Assembly (NCBI GenBank): GCA_963713965.1
Contig: OY970217.1
Span: 1,922,001-1,986,000, forward strand
Source: CALAGB01 sp963713965
GTDB taxonomy: Bacteria > Chloroflexota > Chloroflexia > Thermomicrobiales > Thermomicrobiaceae
DNA: 64,000 bases
Direction: 5' to 3'
Position 1 is the first letter of the stretch; the number at the start of each line of letters is the position of its first letter. The position numbers and the translations under genes are program-made. A model generated the notes under the pieces. That model saw only the letters and a program-made list of their open reading frames with translations. It was not told where the DNA came from and ran no database searches. Positions 7,971 through 17,167 of the stretch are shown piece by piece.

Positions 7971-10900
7971 TTATTCGTCAACAATAGGCTGTGACGCGAT
8001 TGGACCATCCGTGACGGCGTGAGGCGGAGAGAGACGGATCTGGAGCTCATTAAGAGCCATTTCAATCTCACTTGAGGGAACGTGTGCGTTGAGGAACTCG
8101 ATAAGATCCTCTTGCCTGGGCTGACCGAACGCGAGCCGATATACCGCAAGAGATCGGCGGAGTTGGTCGAGTTGTTGGCGATCACGACTCAGGGGAAGTG
8201 CGGGTACGTGGCGCTCGATTTGAGCTCCTCCCTCGATCGGAAAGATCCAGTAGGGGATGAGATCGGACGCACTTGGCTCGCGGGTTCGCTTGCCAACATC
8301 GAAGAGATGCTGCCATGGATCAGCTGATAAGAGATTGACTCCAACGGGCTGAGTCTCAGAGTGAAATACCTGCGAGCGGTAGCTCATCGCGAGATTCTTG
8401 CGTACCGCATGTCCCTTATATCTATGGACTCTCCCCTCGCGCTGCTCGAGGTCAACCGGGTTAGCCGGAAGGTTCCAGTGAACGACCGCGTGACAATAGA
8501 GATGAAAGTCCAACCCCTCCTGTCCCACTGAGGTCGTCGCTAGGACGAATGGCCAAAATGGAGAGTTGAAAGCTGTTCGCACCTGACCCCCGCGAGCGAC
8601 GACTTGGTCATTTTCGGAACGCTGATCGCCAAAACGGATCGCAAATCTGGCCCTCATCGTGTGTCGAATGGGGGGTACAACCCCGCCTTCGGCATGAGCG
8701 CGTAACTCGTCCAGACCGAGCGCGGCCGACCGCAGCGTGAGTGCGGCTGAAATCTCGTCCGCGATTGACTGACAGGCATGAGCCGACTCGCCTCCGGTGA
8801 GCCCAAGAGATTCGTAGAGCACATGGGCATACTCATCGAGCATCGCCTGAATTCCGCCATTGATGCAGTAATCGAGAACCATGCGCCAGTACGGAGTGGA
8901 TTGCCTTTCACTTCTGACATGCGCCATTACTTCAGGAATGTTAAAGAGGGACCGAAATCCTCTGGCCACGTTGAGTGCGGCGCTTCGTATGCCAGAGTCG
9001 ATGTGTTCAGGATCCCGGCGTAGTAGGCAACGGAGCGACGCCACACCAGGTCCGGCGATGCCAAGACGGGCTATCACTTCTTCAAGATCGGCTGGACGCC
9101 GCCCAAGTTGAACCTTGCCCTCTACGAGGCTTTTGGCGTGTGCGACGTGGTCAGACCACCCCGTCTTGTCATCTTGATCTTCATCGTCCGGGTTCGATTC
9201 CTCGCCGATGTTCCCCTTGCTGATTTGGTCGAGCCAATCTCCTGTTGCCGCGCCATCGGCCCAGGAATCGAGCAGAAGCGGAGCTGCCCAGTACCAGGCC
9301 TCGTCCTCTGGACCTGATTCATCACCGCTGGGGAGATTGGCGAGAAGGGCATGAACGCGACTCTTCGCCTCTTCGAGCACGCGTTCGATGGCGTGGACTT
9401 CGGATGTGTTAGCGGTTGACTGGAGTGATCTAGCGATCTGCAGGGGATCCAGATGACGCGCCAATTCGGTTGAGGGATACAGTAGCGCGAAAACGGGCAT
9501 TCCGGTCAGTCGACCTTCCGCACGTGTGAAGCGTAAGAGCGCGCGGATTCTTCGACGTGCCTCAGTCGAGTTCTCGGGCGCTTCGTCGAAAGATCGCATC
9601 ATGTTGCGTTCTGCTTCATAGCTGAGCATTGCGGCGATCGTCTTGGGGGCGACCACCCAGCAACTGAAGATCAGGCGCTTGGTCACCTTCATGTGGTCGA
9701 AGTCTCTGTACACACCGCCGAGCTGGTGGTACGGAAGTGAACTTGGTATCCAGAGAAGCCGCCAGAGTCCACTCTCGATCATCTCGGATTGGATTTGGCG
9801 CAGTCGTGAATTGGCGGGAGCGACGCTCTGATATGTTCGCCATTCGTCGATAGGGAACAGCGAGGTGCGACTCTCGTCGATTGCTCGCGCAAGATGAGAT
9901 GCATAACCCGGTTGTTCCCTCGCGTTGTTCAGGGCTTCCTTGAGTTTGTACCCTTCCATGAAATTGAGAAGATAGGGAGCTGATTTCCAGTACTCTAGAA
10001 GATCACCCTGATCGAGCAACCGGGACAACTCTTGCAGCTCTACGAACGCGTCAACGTCAGTGGACTCCAATCGCATATTGGCTGGTTCTACCTGGGCGAG
10101 CATCCCGTTTCGATCTTCAGAGACCGCCAGCCTCTCGGTGCGCACCATAACCTTGTGTAGCTGGGCCTCAAGCTCGGATTTGATGTGTCGTAGCCGCTCG
10201 ATGGCGTCCTGTTCTTCACCGCCCAGACGATAAAGCGATTGGCGGAATTCGTTCAGCAGTGCTGCGACGGCTTCCGTATTCACCTCATCGTGATGAAGGA
10301 ATTTCATCGTGTCGATGAAATCGGAATAGTGGTCTTCCTGACGCTCCTCGCTACTCAGGGACATCATCTTGTAAGGCGTGGCGGAGAGGAGCAGAACTCG
10401 CGCCGAAGAGACTTCATCCGCGTAATCAAAGAGCTGTTTTGCCAGCTCACTCGCCTGATCTTGACCGTTGAGAAGCGATTTGAAGCGCTGAAACTCATCC
10501 AGGATCACGAGATCCGGCTCGAGCGCCTCGAGGCAGGTCTGCGCGAGGATTCGTCGGAGAAGCCCTATGAACTCCCGCCTTTCCTGCCGATCAATGTCCG
10601 GGATGTGAATTCGACGCCGTCGGAACCGAAAGCACAGGTCTTCGAAGCGCTGCCGCAGGTTCTCTGCCTGGTCAAGCTGCGACACTCGCTGCCGAAAGGC
10701 TTCGGCAAGGGCGCAATCGATCGTGTTGAGAGGGAAATCGCTTACGAGGTCGCGGAAGCGCTGTGCGCCAGCCTCATCCTGAAGGACGTTGAGCGGCCCC
10801 ATACGCCCTCGCAGGCCCCACAAAGGATCAAGCAACCAATACAGGAGTGCTCGTTCATCCATCACGCCTGTCTTTGAGCGCAGATTGAAGGAGGTGCCAG

Positions 10901-11282
10901 GGGTAAAGGAGACGAAGTTGATTTTGTTCTTCTTGAGATTGCCGATCTTCAGTGGGAGAAGTGTGATGCGTGAAGCCAGAGCGAACTCGTCGGCGCCGAC
11001 GTTGAGTCGCTTGATATTTTGTCGTGCGATCTCCGCATTCGAACAGATGTAGACCACATCGATGCGTTCGACATCGTCCCAAAGATAGTCGATAGCGCGC
11101 GCGATTAGCCCGCGCGCCACCAGAGTCTTACCGAGTCCAACTTCGTCCGCGACCAGAAAGCGCCGGGTCTGGTCTTCATCGGAGTACATACGGCGGTAGA
11201 CGTAATCAACAGTGTCACGCTGAAAGTCCTTGAGAATGTGGAGAACGCTGTTGACGTTTGGACGCTGTGTCGTTCCGGTCAT
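7971..11282 (-). CDS. SF2 (SNF2/DEAD-like) helicase of a putative defence operon
   Basis: A 1103-residue helicase-like ATPase. Motif I (ADEVGLGKT, about residues 45-53) is followed by motif II DEFQ (about 261) in 'LVILDEFQRF' and motif III LLLSATPYKM (about 300). A long helical insertion precedes the C-terminal RecA domain. That domain carries 'VGQEGLDFHLY' (motif V) and QREGRVHR (motif VI, about 946). The arrangement resembles the SNF2-type helicases of DISARM-like and other helicase-nuclease defence systems. The frame extends to 11321, but the ATG at 11282 overlaps the stop of the preceding gene as ATGA, so I choose that start. Third gene of the operon. Expected role: ATP-driven translocation on foreign DNA in concert with the PLD nuclease (inference). 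Confidence 0.88.
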   Translation of the reverse strand: MTGTTQRPNVNSVLHILKDFQRDTVDYVYRRMYSDEDQTRRFLVADEVGLGKTLVARGLIARAIDYLWDDVERIDVVYICSNAEIARQNIKRLNVGADEFALASRITLLPLKIGNLKKNKINFVSFTPGTSFNLRSKTGVMDERALLYWLLDPLWGLRGRMGPLNVLQDEAGAQRFRDLVSDFPLNTIDCALAEAFRQRVSQLDQAENLRQRFEDLCFRFRRRRIHIPDIDRQERREFIGLLRRILAQTCLEALEPDLVILDEFQRFKSLLNGQDQASELAKQLFDYADEVSSARVLLLSATPYKMMSLSSEERQEDHYSDFIDTMKFLHHDEVNTEAVAALLNEFRQSLYRLGGEEQDAIERLRHIKSELEAQLHKVMVRTERLAVSEDRNGMLAQVEPANMRLESTDVDAFVELQELSRLLDQGDLLEYWKSAPYLLNFMEGYKLKEALNNAREQPGYASHLARAIDESRTSLFPIDEWRTYQSVAPANSRLRQIQSEMIESGLWRLLWIPSSLPYHQLGGVYRDFDHMKVTKRLIFSCWVVAPKTIAAMLSYEAERNMMRSFDEAPENSTEARRRIRALLRFTRAEGRLTGMPVFALLYPSTELARHLDPLQIARSLQSTANTSEVHAIERVLEEAKSRVHALLANLPSGDESGPEDEAWYWAAPLLLDSWADGAATGDWLDQISKGNIGEESNPDDEDQDDKTGWSDHVAHAKSLVEGKVQLGRRPADLEEVIARLGIAGPGVASLRCLLRRDPEHIDSGIRSAALNVARGFRSLFNIPEVMAHVRSERQSTPYWRMVLDYCINGGIQAMLDEYAHVLYESLGLTGGESAHACQSIADEISAALTLRSAALGLDELRAHAEGGVVPPIRHTMRARFAIRFGDQRSENDQVVARGGQVRTAFNSPFWPFVLATTSVGQEGLDFHLYCHAVVHWNLPANPVDLEQREGRVHRYKGHAVRKNLAMSYRSQVFHSETQPVGVNLLSADPWQHLFDVGKRTREPSASDLIPYWIFPIEGGAQIERHVPALPLSRDRQQLDQLRRSLAVYRLAFGQPRQEDLIEFLNAHVPSSEIEMALNELQIRLSPPHAVTDGPIASQPIVDE

Positions 11283-13192
11283 GACGTGGCCGACTTCCGG
11301 GAGGCCCAAATAGGCTCCCAAATCGCCGAAAATCCCCCAGGCAGCAGCGACTCTTCAGATCTCCCGGCATTGAGGTCGTGTACCAGACGTGCGATCTCAT
11401 CTAGTCGCGAGGGGTTCTGGTACAGCGCACGCATTAAGGATTCGAACAACGGCTTCTCGGGACTTTCCCGAACGCCATCAATATCACTACCAGCCTGAGC
11501 GGCGGATTCCAGCATGAGTGTGGCGGTCTCTAGACCGCTGCCCGCCAGGAGCAGTTGCAAATATCGCATGACCTGCTGTCGATCTCGCAAGACCGCGCGG
11601 AGGAGCCGTTCATGCCGGTCCTCGGGGGCGCCATGAAGAGGCAAATTGAGGACGAATTCGCTGGTTGCCGAATGCCCGTCCACACGATGTTCAACACGTA
11701 CGGCAAAGAACGATGTGAGAGCTTCGAATGAAACCTGTGAAAACCTTGCCAGGAGATGCTCATGGTCGTGAAGTGGGGCTGATCGATCGATCTCAACAGC
11801 GTTGCCATCTTGCAGCATGATCGGTCGGATCCAGACTCGCATTCCTTGTGGGAATGTCATACGCGCCGCCATAGGTGCGACGACTGTGAGTTTAAAGAGG
11901 TCTGGCTCTTCCAATTCATCGACCCGTGCGAAGAGCTTCGTCCGCGCGAGCGTTCGTCGAACCTGATCGACCGCCTTCTCGAGATCCTTCTGCCATTCCT
12001 CGGGGACATCGACCTCATCGGGGTTGTATTCCTGCAATAGGTCGGCGAGCGTGGTCGTGTTGTCAGACTGATCGATCATCGACGCGATGCCATACTGGCC
12101 CTTCTTACCGGTTAATTCGACCATGAATTCCACATTGCCGTTGAAAGCCATCTCCGTCGCGTTGGCTGACCCAAGCCAGATTCTGGCGTTCCATCCCGCG
12201 TCCGCGATGTATGCCTTGGCATGGAGCCCGGTAAGCGGAAATGAAGCTCCCTCAGCGGCTGCCTCGCTGACAACCATCGATTCATCGCTGGATGATTCGG
12301 AAGGATCACTTTTCTCCGGTTCCGCGGTCTCGGCGAGAACTTTCAGGCTTGCGAACCGACTTCGAGTCTGGCGGTCAATCGCGGCCAGGCTTTCCGGAAT
12401 GGAGAGAAGGATGTCGCCACGCCCGGGCCGAGAGATGCGCTCGAGAGCTCCGGGCGCGAGAAACGGTGAAAGAACCATCATTCGGTCAACACGGCCCGTG
12501 AACGGCCAAGTGCGCTGCCCTTTATGGCCGATCGGCCAGAATTTGAATTCCGTGATCCCGTCTGGCAATTCGAATTTCACTCGACGAATCTCATACTGAA
12601 TCTTTGAGATATCGCTTCCAATCGAGTCGGAAATGGACCGCAGAGCCATTGCGGGGAGAACTTCCACGAAGTCACCTAAAGGATGATTCTGCGAGAACGC
12701 GTTGCGTCGTGACGAGAGGACTCCGTCTAACCGCAGCAGGGTATCCCAGGAGCGGTCAAACGTGAGATTTCGGCTGAGCACCAATAGTCGATAGAGAACT
12801 GGACCAGGCTCTTCGTCATTGCTTGGCTCAAAGCGTAGGATCCATACCTTTGGATGGAATACGCCATGTTGCGCTGGCGCATTGACTTCGATCACCGAAT
12901 TCTCAAGATATCCAAACAGTGTCTGATTGGCTCGCGGCACAGCGATCCGGCCAGATTGGCAGAAGATGCTGATACGGTTGGCGTTACGACGAACGGCGTC
13001 GAGCAGAGCTAGCGGATCGCTGGTTGGACGACCGTCGCGATCCTGCCAATCAAATACGGTGAACGCCAGCGGAACGGTGAGCAACGTCAGCAAATCGAGC
13101 GAAAACGTAGTGCCGATAGCTCGATCGAGTCGATAGCCGGGATCAGGGTGCAAGGCTTCCATGAGCAAATGGCGGTTGTGCGGTTCAAGCAT
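11279..13192 (-). CDS. phospholipase D-like (HKD) nuclease-family protein of a putative defence operon
   Basis: A 637-residue protein with two PLD-type half-sites. The first is 'FHPKVWILRF' (about residues 111-120) followed by LVLSRNLT. The second is 'GLHAKAYIAD' (about 321-330) followed by LGSANATEMAFNGNVE. The H-x-K pairs and the SxN/GSxN strands are the family's catalytic framework, which in bacterial defence contexts usually belongs to DNA endonucleases (DrmC-like) rather than lipases. It overlaps the upstream DUF6361 gene by 8 bases (ATGCTTGA) and the downstream helicase by 4, so translational coupling is likely. No signal peptide, so cytoplasmic. The C-terminal 250 residues have no motif I recognise and may bind partners or DNA. 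Confidence 0.87.
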   Translation of the reverse strand: MLEPHNRHLLMEALHPDPGYRLDRAIGTTFSLDLLTLLTVPLAFTVFDWQDRDGRPTSDPLALLDAVRRNANRISIFCQSGRIAVPRANQTLFGYLENSVIEVNAPAQHGVFHPKVWILRFEPSNDEEPGPVLYRLLVLSRNLTFDRSWDTLLRLDGVLSSRRNAFSQNHPLGDFVEVLPAMALRSISDSIGSDISKIQYEIRRVKFELPDGITEFKFWPIGHKGQRTWPFTGRVDRMMVLSPFLAPGALERISRPGRGDILLSIPESLAAIDRQTRSRFASLKVLAETAEPEKSDPSESSSDESMVVSEAAAEGASFPLTGLHAKAYIADAGWNARIWLGSANATEMAFNGNVEFMVELTGKKGQYGIASMIDQSDNTTTLADLLQEYNPDEVDVPEEWQKDLEKAVDQVRRTLARTKLFARVDELEEPDLFKLTVVAPMAARMTFPQGMRVWIRPIMLQDGNAVEIDRSAPLHDHEHLLARFSQVSFEALTSFFAVRVEHRVDGHSATSEFVLNLPLHGAPEDRHERLLRAVLRDRQQVMRYLQLLLAGSGLETATLMLESAAQAGSDIDGVRESPEKPLFESLMRALYQNPSRLDEIARLVHDLNAGRSEESLLPGGFSAIWEPIWASRKSATS

Positions 13193-14417
13193 GGTCAGCA
13201 GCTTCCAAACCGTCGAGGATGTCGGTGATTATTCGCCGCGCTTGCGGCCATCGATACGTTAGGCGTATTGCTCCCGCGGCGCCGTTCCAGAGTTCGAGCG
13301 CCCGCTGGTTGTCGAGCCTGGCCTTTCCACGCTTGAGCGAACGCTCCCGTTGATGTATCAAGCAACGAGCCTCTTCGCTCTGGCATAACAGGGCAACTGT
13401 CTCTCGGGAGGTAGTCGACTCGATGGCCATATTGAGCCAGGTGTCGACGAATCGGCGCGTCAAGAGTGGAACGCGTGCACCGGCTTCCTCGAGAAGTTCC
13501 CAAAATTCAGCGCAGTTCCACTGCCGCAAGCGATCGCCGTGGATGTGCAGCTCAACTGACCATTCATCCAGGAGACCGTGATACTCATGGATGCGGTCAT
13601 CGTTCTGAAGCGCCAGGGCGAGCATCAGGTTGTAGAGGAGCGCCGCTCCCCACATTACGAGAGAGAAGTTTTCGGCGTGCAGAAGCTGCCATTGAATACG
13701 CGGAGTGAGATCGTGTGATTCCGTTAACTGCCACGGAACCTCAACGTCATCCAAGCGCCTGCCGCTTTGGATGAGATGCGCGAGCATTGTCCGTGGAACA
13801 CGCGTGATGATTCGATCTCGGAGATAAGCTGCCTCCGCGGTTGTTAGGTTGAAGGTGACATCCTGTGGAAAGCCATCCGGAGCATGTACAAGCTCTGGAT
13901 GCCAGGTCTGCGTCCTGGTCTCAATTGGAGCGGATCCGTCGTCTCCATATTCGTTTCGTGTCGCGGAGTGGTAGGTCGTGTCGATCGTTCGGATGTAATA
14001 CTCGCGTGAGACGGGTGGAAGCAGAATCCCCCAGCGCTGTAGTCCACTCCAATAGATCACGCTCGGGAGCCTTTGGAGTGCTCCTCTCGCGAATTGCCCG
14101 ATCACTCCATCTCGCTCACCCGATTGGAGTAAAGCATCTATAAGCTTCGTCTCTTCCCGTCGTGCTCGCGATTCAAATTCAGGTAGCGATACTCGCTTGC
14201 CTTCGAGATCACGATAGATCCAAGGGATGAAGAGGAAATACTTCGCGCGTGTCTGGATGGTGCTGGTGCCGGGAAAGAGGATGTCAGAGAACGTGTCACG
14301 AATGACTCCGACGCCGAGTTCGTCCCGGGTATCGCGCTCGCGGAACAGGTCGACTATGTCGAGTACCTGACGCCGGTCGTGTTCGGAATAATCCAGCCAA
14401 CTCAACGTTGACGGCAT
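13185..14417 (-). CDS. DUF6361 family protein, first gene of a putative defence operon
   Basis: A 410-residue protein that I recognise as DUF6361 from its N-terminus: 'LSWLDYSEHDRRQ', then ERDTRDELGVGVIRD, 'LFPGTSTIQTRAKYF' and FIPWIYRDLE. No biochemical function is known to me for the family. The conserved N-terminal block has the look of a regulatory or recognition subunit. It contains several Trp and Arg residues spread through a helical body and no membrane segments. Start at the ATG at 14417, with GATGAGG upstream. It leads an operon with a PLD-like nuclease and a helicase, each joined by short overlaps, so the three products probably form one machine in roughly fixed stoichiometry. Confidence 0.85.
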   Translation of the reverse strand: MPSTLSWLDYSEHDRRQVLDIVDLFRERDTRDELGVGVIRDTFSDILFPGTSTIQTRAKYFLFIPWIYRDLEGKRVSLPEFESRARREETKLIDALLQSGERDGVIGQFARGALQRLPSVIYWSGLQRWGILLPPVSREYYIRTIDTTYHSATRNEYGDDGSAPIETRTQTWHPELVHAPDGFPQDVTFNLTTAEAAYLRDRIITRVPRTMLAHLIQSGRRLDDVEVPWQLTESHDLTPRIQWQLLHAENFSLVMWGAALLYNLMLALALQNDDRIHEYHGLLDEWSVELHIHGDRLRQWNCAEFWELLEEAGARVPLLTRRFVDTWLNMAIESTTSRETVALLCQSEEARCLIHQRERSLKRGKARLDNQRALELWNGAAGAIRLTYRWPQARRIITDILDGLEAADHA

Positions 14418-14456
14418 GCTGCCTCATCTTCGTTTCTAATGGGAATCCGCGGTTCT

Positions 14457-14485
14457 CTAGCATAGTAATGTTGAGTGTGCGTCAA
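14457..14485 (-). promoter_or_regulatory. possible promoter of the DUF6361-PLD-helicase operon
   Basis: On the minus strand TTGACG (14480-14485) precedes TGCTAG (14457-14462) by 17 bases, or TATGCT (14459-14464) by 15. This is the only -35/-10 candidate I see in the 191-base divergent gap between this operon and the adenosine deaminase gene. Confidence 0.35.
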
Positions 14486-14608
14486 ACACAATGGCCAGGA
14501 AGTATTGCCTGAAGCATCGGTTGTCCGTTCGATGATAGATCGAGATTCCAGCAGCCGAGCGCTCTGTTCCCGTTGTTGAATCAATCACCAGACACTTGAG
14601 GAGGCCTT

Positions 14609-15667
14609 ATGGTGGTGACGAGTCAGGTGGAGGAGTTCATTCGGCGTATGCCGAAGACGGAACTGCACGTCCATCTGGAGGGGTCGGTGCGGCCCAAGAC
14701 GTTGCTGGAACTGGCCGAGCGACACGGCGTGCGTCTCCCTGCTCGGAACGAGGAGGAGCTGCGGCACTATTACGCCTTTCGCGATTTCGACCATTTCATC
14801 GAGATCTACATCGAAGTTAACCAGTGCCTGCGCACCTCTGAGGACTTCGCGCTGATCACACGCGAGCTCGGTGAAGAGGCCGCGCGACAGAACACGCGCT
14901 ACCTCGAAGTCACCGTCAGCCCGGGTGGTCCTGTGCGCCGCGGCAGGCTCAGTTATGAAGAGTTTCACGAAGGGATCATCGAAGGGGCACGTCAAGCTCG
15001 CGACGAATGGGGTGTCGAGATGCGCTTCGTGGTCGACATCGTACGGGTCAATGATGTCGAAAATCGCTGGTCGGCCGCGCGGTATGCCGTCAGCAAGGCG
15101 GGAGACGGGATCGTCGGCATCGGGTTAGGCGGCACCGAAGTCGGCTATCCCCCCGAAGCACACGTGGACGTCTTCGACTTCGCGCTGGCGAACGGTCTTC
15201 GCAGCGCGCCACACGCAGGAGAGACGGTTGGACCCGGGAGCGTCTGGGGTGCGGTCCGCGCGCTCAAGGCGGAGCGCATCGGCCACGGCATCCGCTCCAT
15301 CGACGATCCGCTCCTGATCGACCATCTGCGAGAGTGCCAGATCACGCTCGAGGTCTGCCCCACCAGCAACGTCTGCACCCGCGCCGTGACCTCACTCGGA
15401 GAGCATCCCATTCGCCGCCTCTATGACGCTGGTGTACCGATCACGGTCAACAGTGACGACCCGCCTATGTTCGGCACTACCCTACTGGACGAACAGCTCC
15501 TCCTGGCCAATGAGTTTGGGTTCACCATCGACGATATCGAAACAATCAACATCCAGGGAATTCGCTCAGCCTTCCTTCCAGAATCTGACCAGCATCGGCT
15601 TGAGGCGGAGTTTCGGGACGAGTACTCGCGTCTGCGGCAGGAGCTCGGCCTGACGTCCTCCGATTAG
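14609..15667 (+). CDS. add: adenosine deaminase family protein
   Basis: A 352-residue metal-dependent deaminase. The zinc-binding 'TELHVHLEGS' lies near residue 20. The catalytic region has 'APHAGET' (His and Glu), 'ERIGHGIRS', LEVCPTSN and 'VNSDDPPMFGT' with the metal-binding Asp. The length and motif order fit adenosine deaminase. Adenine deaminase and aminodeoxyfutalosine deaminase share these motifs, so the exact substrate is less certain than the family. GAGGAGG lies 5 bases ahead of the ATG. It is divergent from the putative defence operon. Its last four bases overlap the 3' end of the convergent MFS gene. Confidence 0.92.
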   Translation: MVVTSQVEEFIRRMPKTELHVHLEGSVRPKTLLELAERHGVRLPARNEEELRHYYAFRDFDHFIEIYIEVNQCLRTSEDFALITRELGEEAARQNTRYLEVTVSPGGPVRRGRLSYEEFHEGIIEGARQARDEWGVEMRFVVDIVRVNDVENRWSAARYAVSKAGDGIVGIGLGGTEVGYPPEAHVDVFDFALANGLRSAPHAGETVGPGSVWGAVRALKAERIGHGIRSIDDPLLIDHLRECQITLEVCPTSNVCTRAVTSLGEHPIRRLYDAGVPITVNSDDPPMFGTTLLDEQLLLANEFGFTIDDIETINIQGIRSAFLPESDQHRLEAEFRDEYSRLRQELGLTSSD

Positions 15668-16926
15668 AGCTCGCCGGCGTCGCCCGCGACGATTGGCACG
15701 CGTTCCGGTGGACCGAGTGACCGCAGAGCCGGCGCGCCCAGCACCATGAGCGGTATGAGGAGCGAGAGTCCAGTCACGGCCGCCAGCGCGCTGCTGAGGC
15801 TGAAGACCTGGATGGCATAGCCGGCCAGGATAACGCCCGCGGGGGCGGCCAGACGATGGACGGCGAAGAGGGTTCCCAGAACGCGACCACGCAGTTCAGC
15901 CGGGATCCGCTCCTGATAGATGGTGTAGGTGAGAGGGCCGATTACCCCGAAGGCCAGGCCGTCAATCGAGAGGGCCGCGGAACTTATGAGCAGACTTGGT
16001 GTCGGCACCAACACGAGCAGCCCGATGAACGAGGCCATGAACGCACTGAAGAGAGAGGCACGTCGCGGCCAACGGTGTCCGACCGCCCCAAAGACGATAG
16101 TTCCGATCAACGCTCCGGCGCCGTCCGCAGCAACCATAACCCCGAGACTCACCGAGCTGTGGAAGACCCGTTCGCCAAAGACGGGCAGTACGACGGTGAC
16201 GAGCGCTGCTCCCACTGCATTGACATAAGATCCAAGTAGCCCCATGGAAAGGATGACGCGATCCGCCATAATGAAGCGCACCCCTTGGAGTGCTTCCGTC
16301 AGATAGCTTGTGCCGGAAAACATTGGACCGGTGCGAGGCAGGGGGACGAATGCGGCAATGACCGTGGCCGAGAAGCCGAAGGTGACGGCATCGACCCATA
16401 GAACGTTGCGCGCCGCGATGCTGGCGATGAGCAGTCCGGCGGCCAGGGGGCCTGCCAGCAGCGAGAAGTTGCGGATGGCCTGGTCGAAGGAGGTCGCTCG
16501 CTCCAGCCCCATACCGGCGCCATCGGCCAGATCCGGTAGGATGCTGCGTCTGGCGGTGCCGCCCGGCGTGTTGAAGATGGCAACGGAGAAGATGAGAACG
16601 AGTAGTTCCCAGAACGCCAGCCCCACCAGGCGATCGAGGAGGGGAATCAAGGCGATGGTGATGCCACTGGCACAGTCTGCCAGCACGCTCGAGCGGCGAA
16701 AGCCGATCCGATCGATAAGCGCGCCGCTGAAGAAGGAGGAGAGGATGATGCCGACTACTTCCACGGCGGCCGCCAGCCCGACGCGTCCGGCGCTGCCGGT
16801 CGTCTGTAGCACGAACCAGGGGAGCGCCAGGAAGGTCAGCTGGTTCCCTACCATGGAGACCGCGTTGGCGCTCATGAGCGCGTAGATCGGTATCCGTCGT
16901 CGTTGCCTAGACGTTGTCGTGTGCAT
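15664..16926 (-). CDS. MFS transporter (EntS-like exporter family)
   Basis: A 420-residue major facilitator with about 12 hydrophobic segments. It begins with 'YALMSANAVSMVGNQLTFLA' and carries the conserved loop 'ALIDRIGFRRSSVLAD' between helices 2 and 3. It closely parallels the transporter at 37638-38921: both share PWFVLQTTGSA, the DR.GF.R.SVLAD loop, ALIPLLDR and the 'GTAR.S.LPDLA' region, so they are paralogues. Members of this branch export siderophores, macrolides or other small molecules; no substrate can be read here. The gene is convergent with adenosine deaminase. Confidence 0.85.
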   Translation of the reverse strand: MHTTTSRQRRRIPIYALMSANAVSMVGNQLTFLALPWFVLQTTGSAGRVGLAAAVEVVGIILSSFFSGALIDRIGFRRSSVLADCASGITIALIPLLDRLVGLAFWELLVLIFSVAIFNTPGGTARRSILPDLADGAGMGLERATSFDQAIRNFSLLAGPLAAGLLIASIAARNVLWVDAVTFGFSATVIAAFVPLPRTGPMFSGTSYLTEALQGVRFIMADRVILSMGLLGSYVNAVGAALVTVVLPVFGERVFHSSVSLGVMVAADGAGALIGTIVFGAVGHRWPRRASLFSAFMASFIGLLVLVPTPSLLISSAALSIDGLAFGVIGPLTYTIYQERIPAELRGRVLGTLFAVHRLAAPAGVILAGYAIQVFSLSSALAAVTGLSLLIPLMVLGAPALRSLGPPERVPIVAGDAGEL

Positions 16927-17009
16927 TCCTCTACTTCACCGGATCGCCCAATTGACGGACGGCTTGAATACCGTCTTCGGAATTGGGAGTATTAGGCTAC
17001 CGGGGCAGC

Positions 17010-17039
17010 TTGAGCTGGTCAATTTGAGATTCTTATACT
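17010..17039 (+). promoter_or_regulatory. possible promoter of the TPR-Roadblock operon
   Basis: TTGAGC (17010-17015) and TATACT (17034-17039) are separated by 18 bases and read toward the TPR gene at 17168. They lie in the 241-base gap divergent from the MFS gene. Confidence 0.4.
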
Positions 17040-17167
17040 GTACGCTACGTTCATTGTGCCTGGCGGTCGACGGTGTTCCACCAGGCGGTATCGAAAGCTC
17101 CATGAGAGCTCGAACTGCGACGTGACGCATCCATGCCGCACGTGATGTCGAGAGAAGCGAGGTTGCA

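Noticed and set aside
9180..9205. tRNA-like T-arm (GGGTTCGATTCC) in the helicase gene
   Set aside because: It is inside an intact conserved reading frame (ESNPDDEDQDD region). No acceptor stem, D-arm or anticodon arm could be paired around it.
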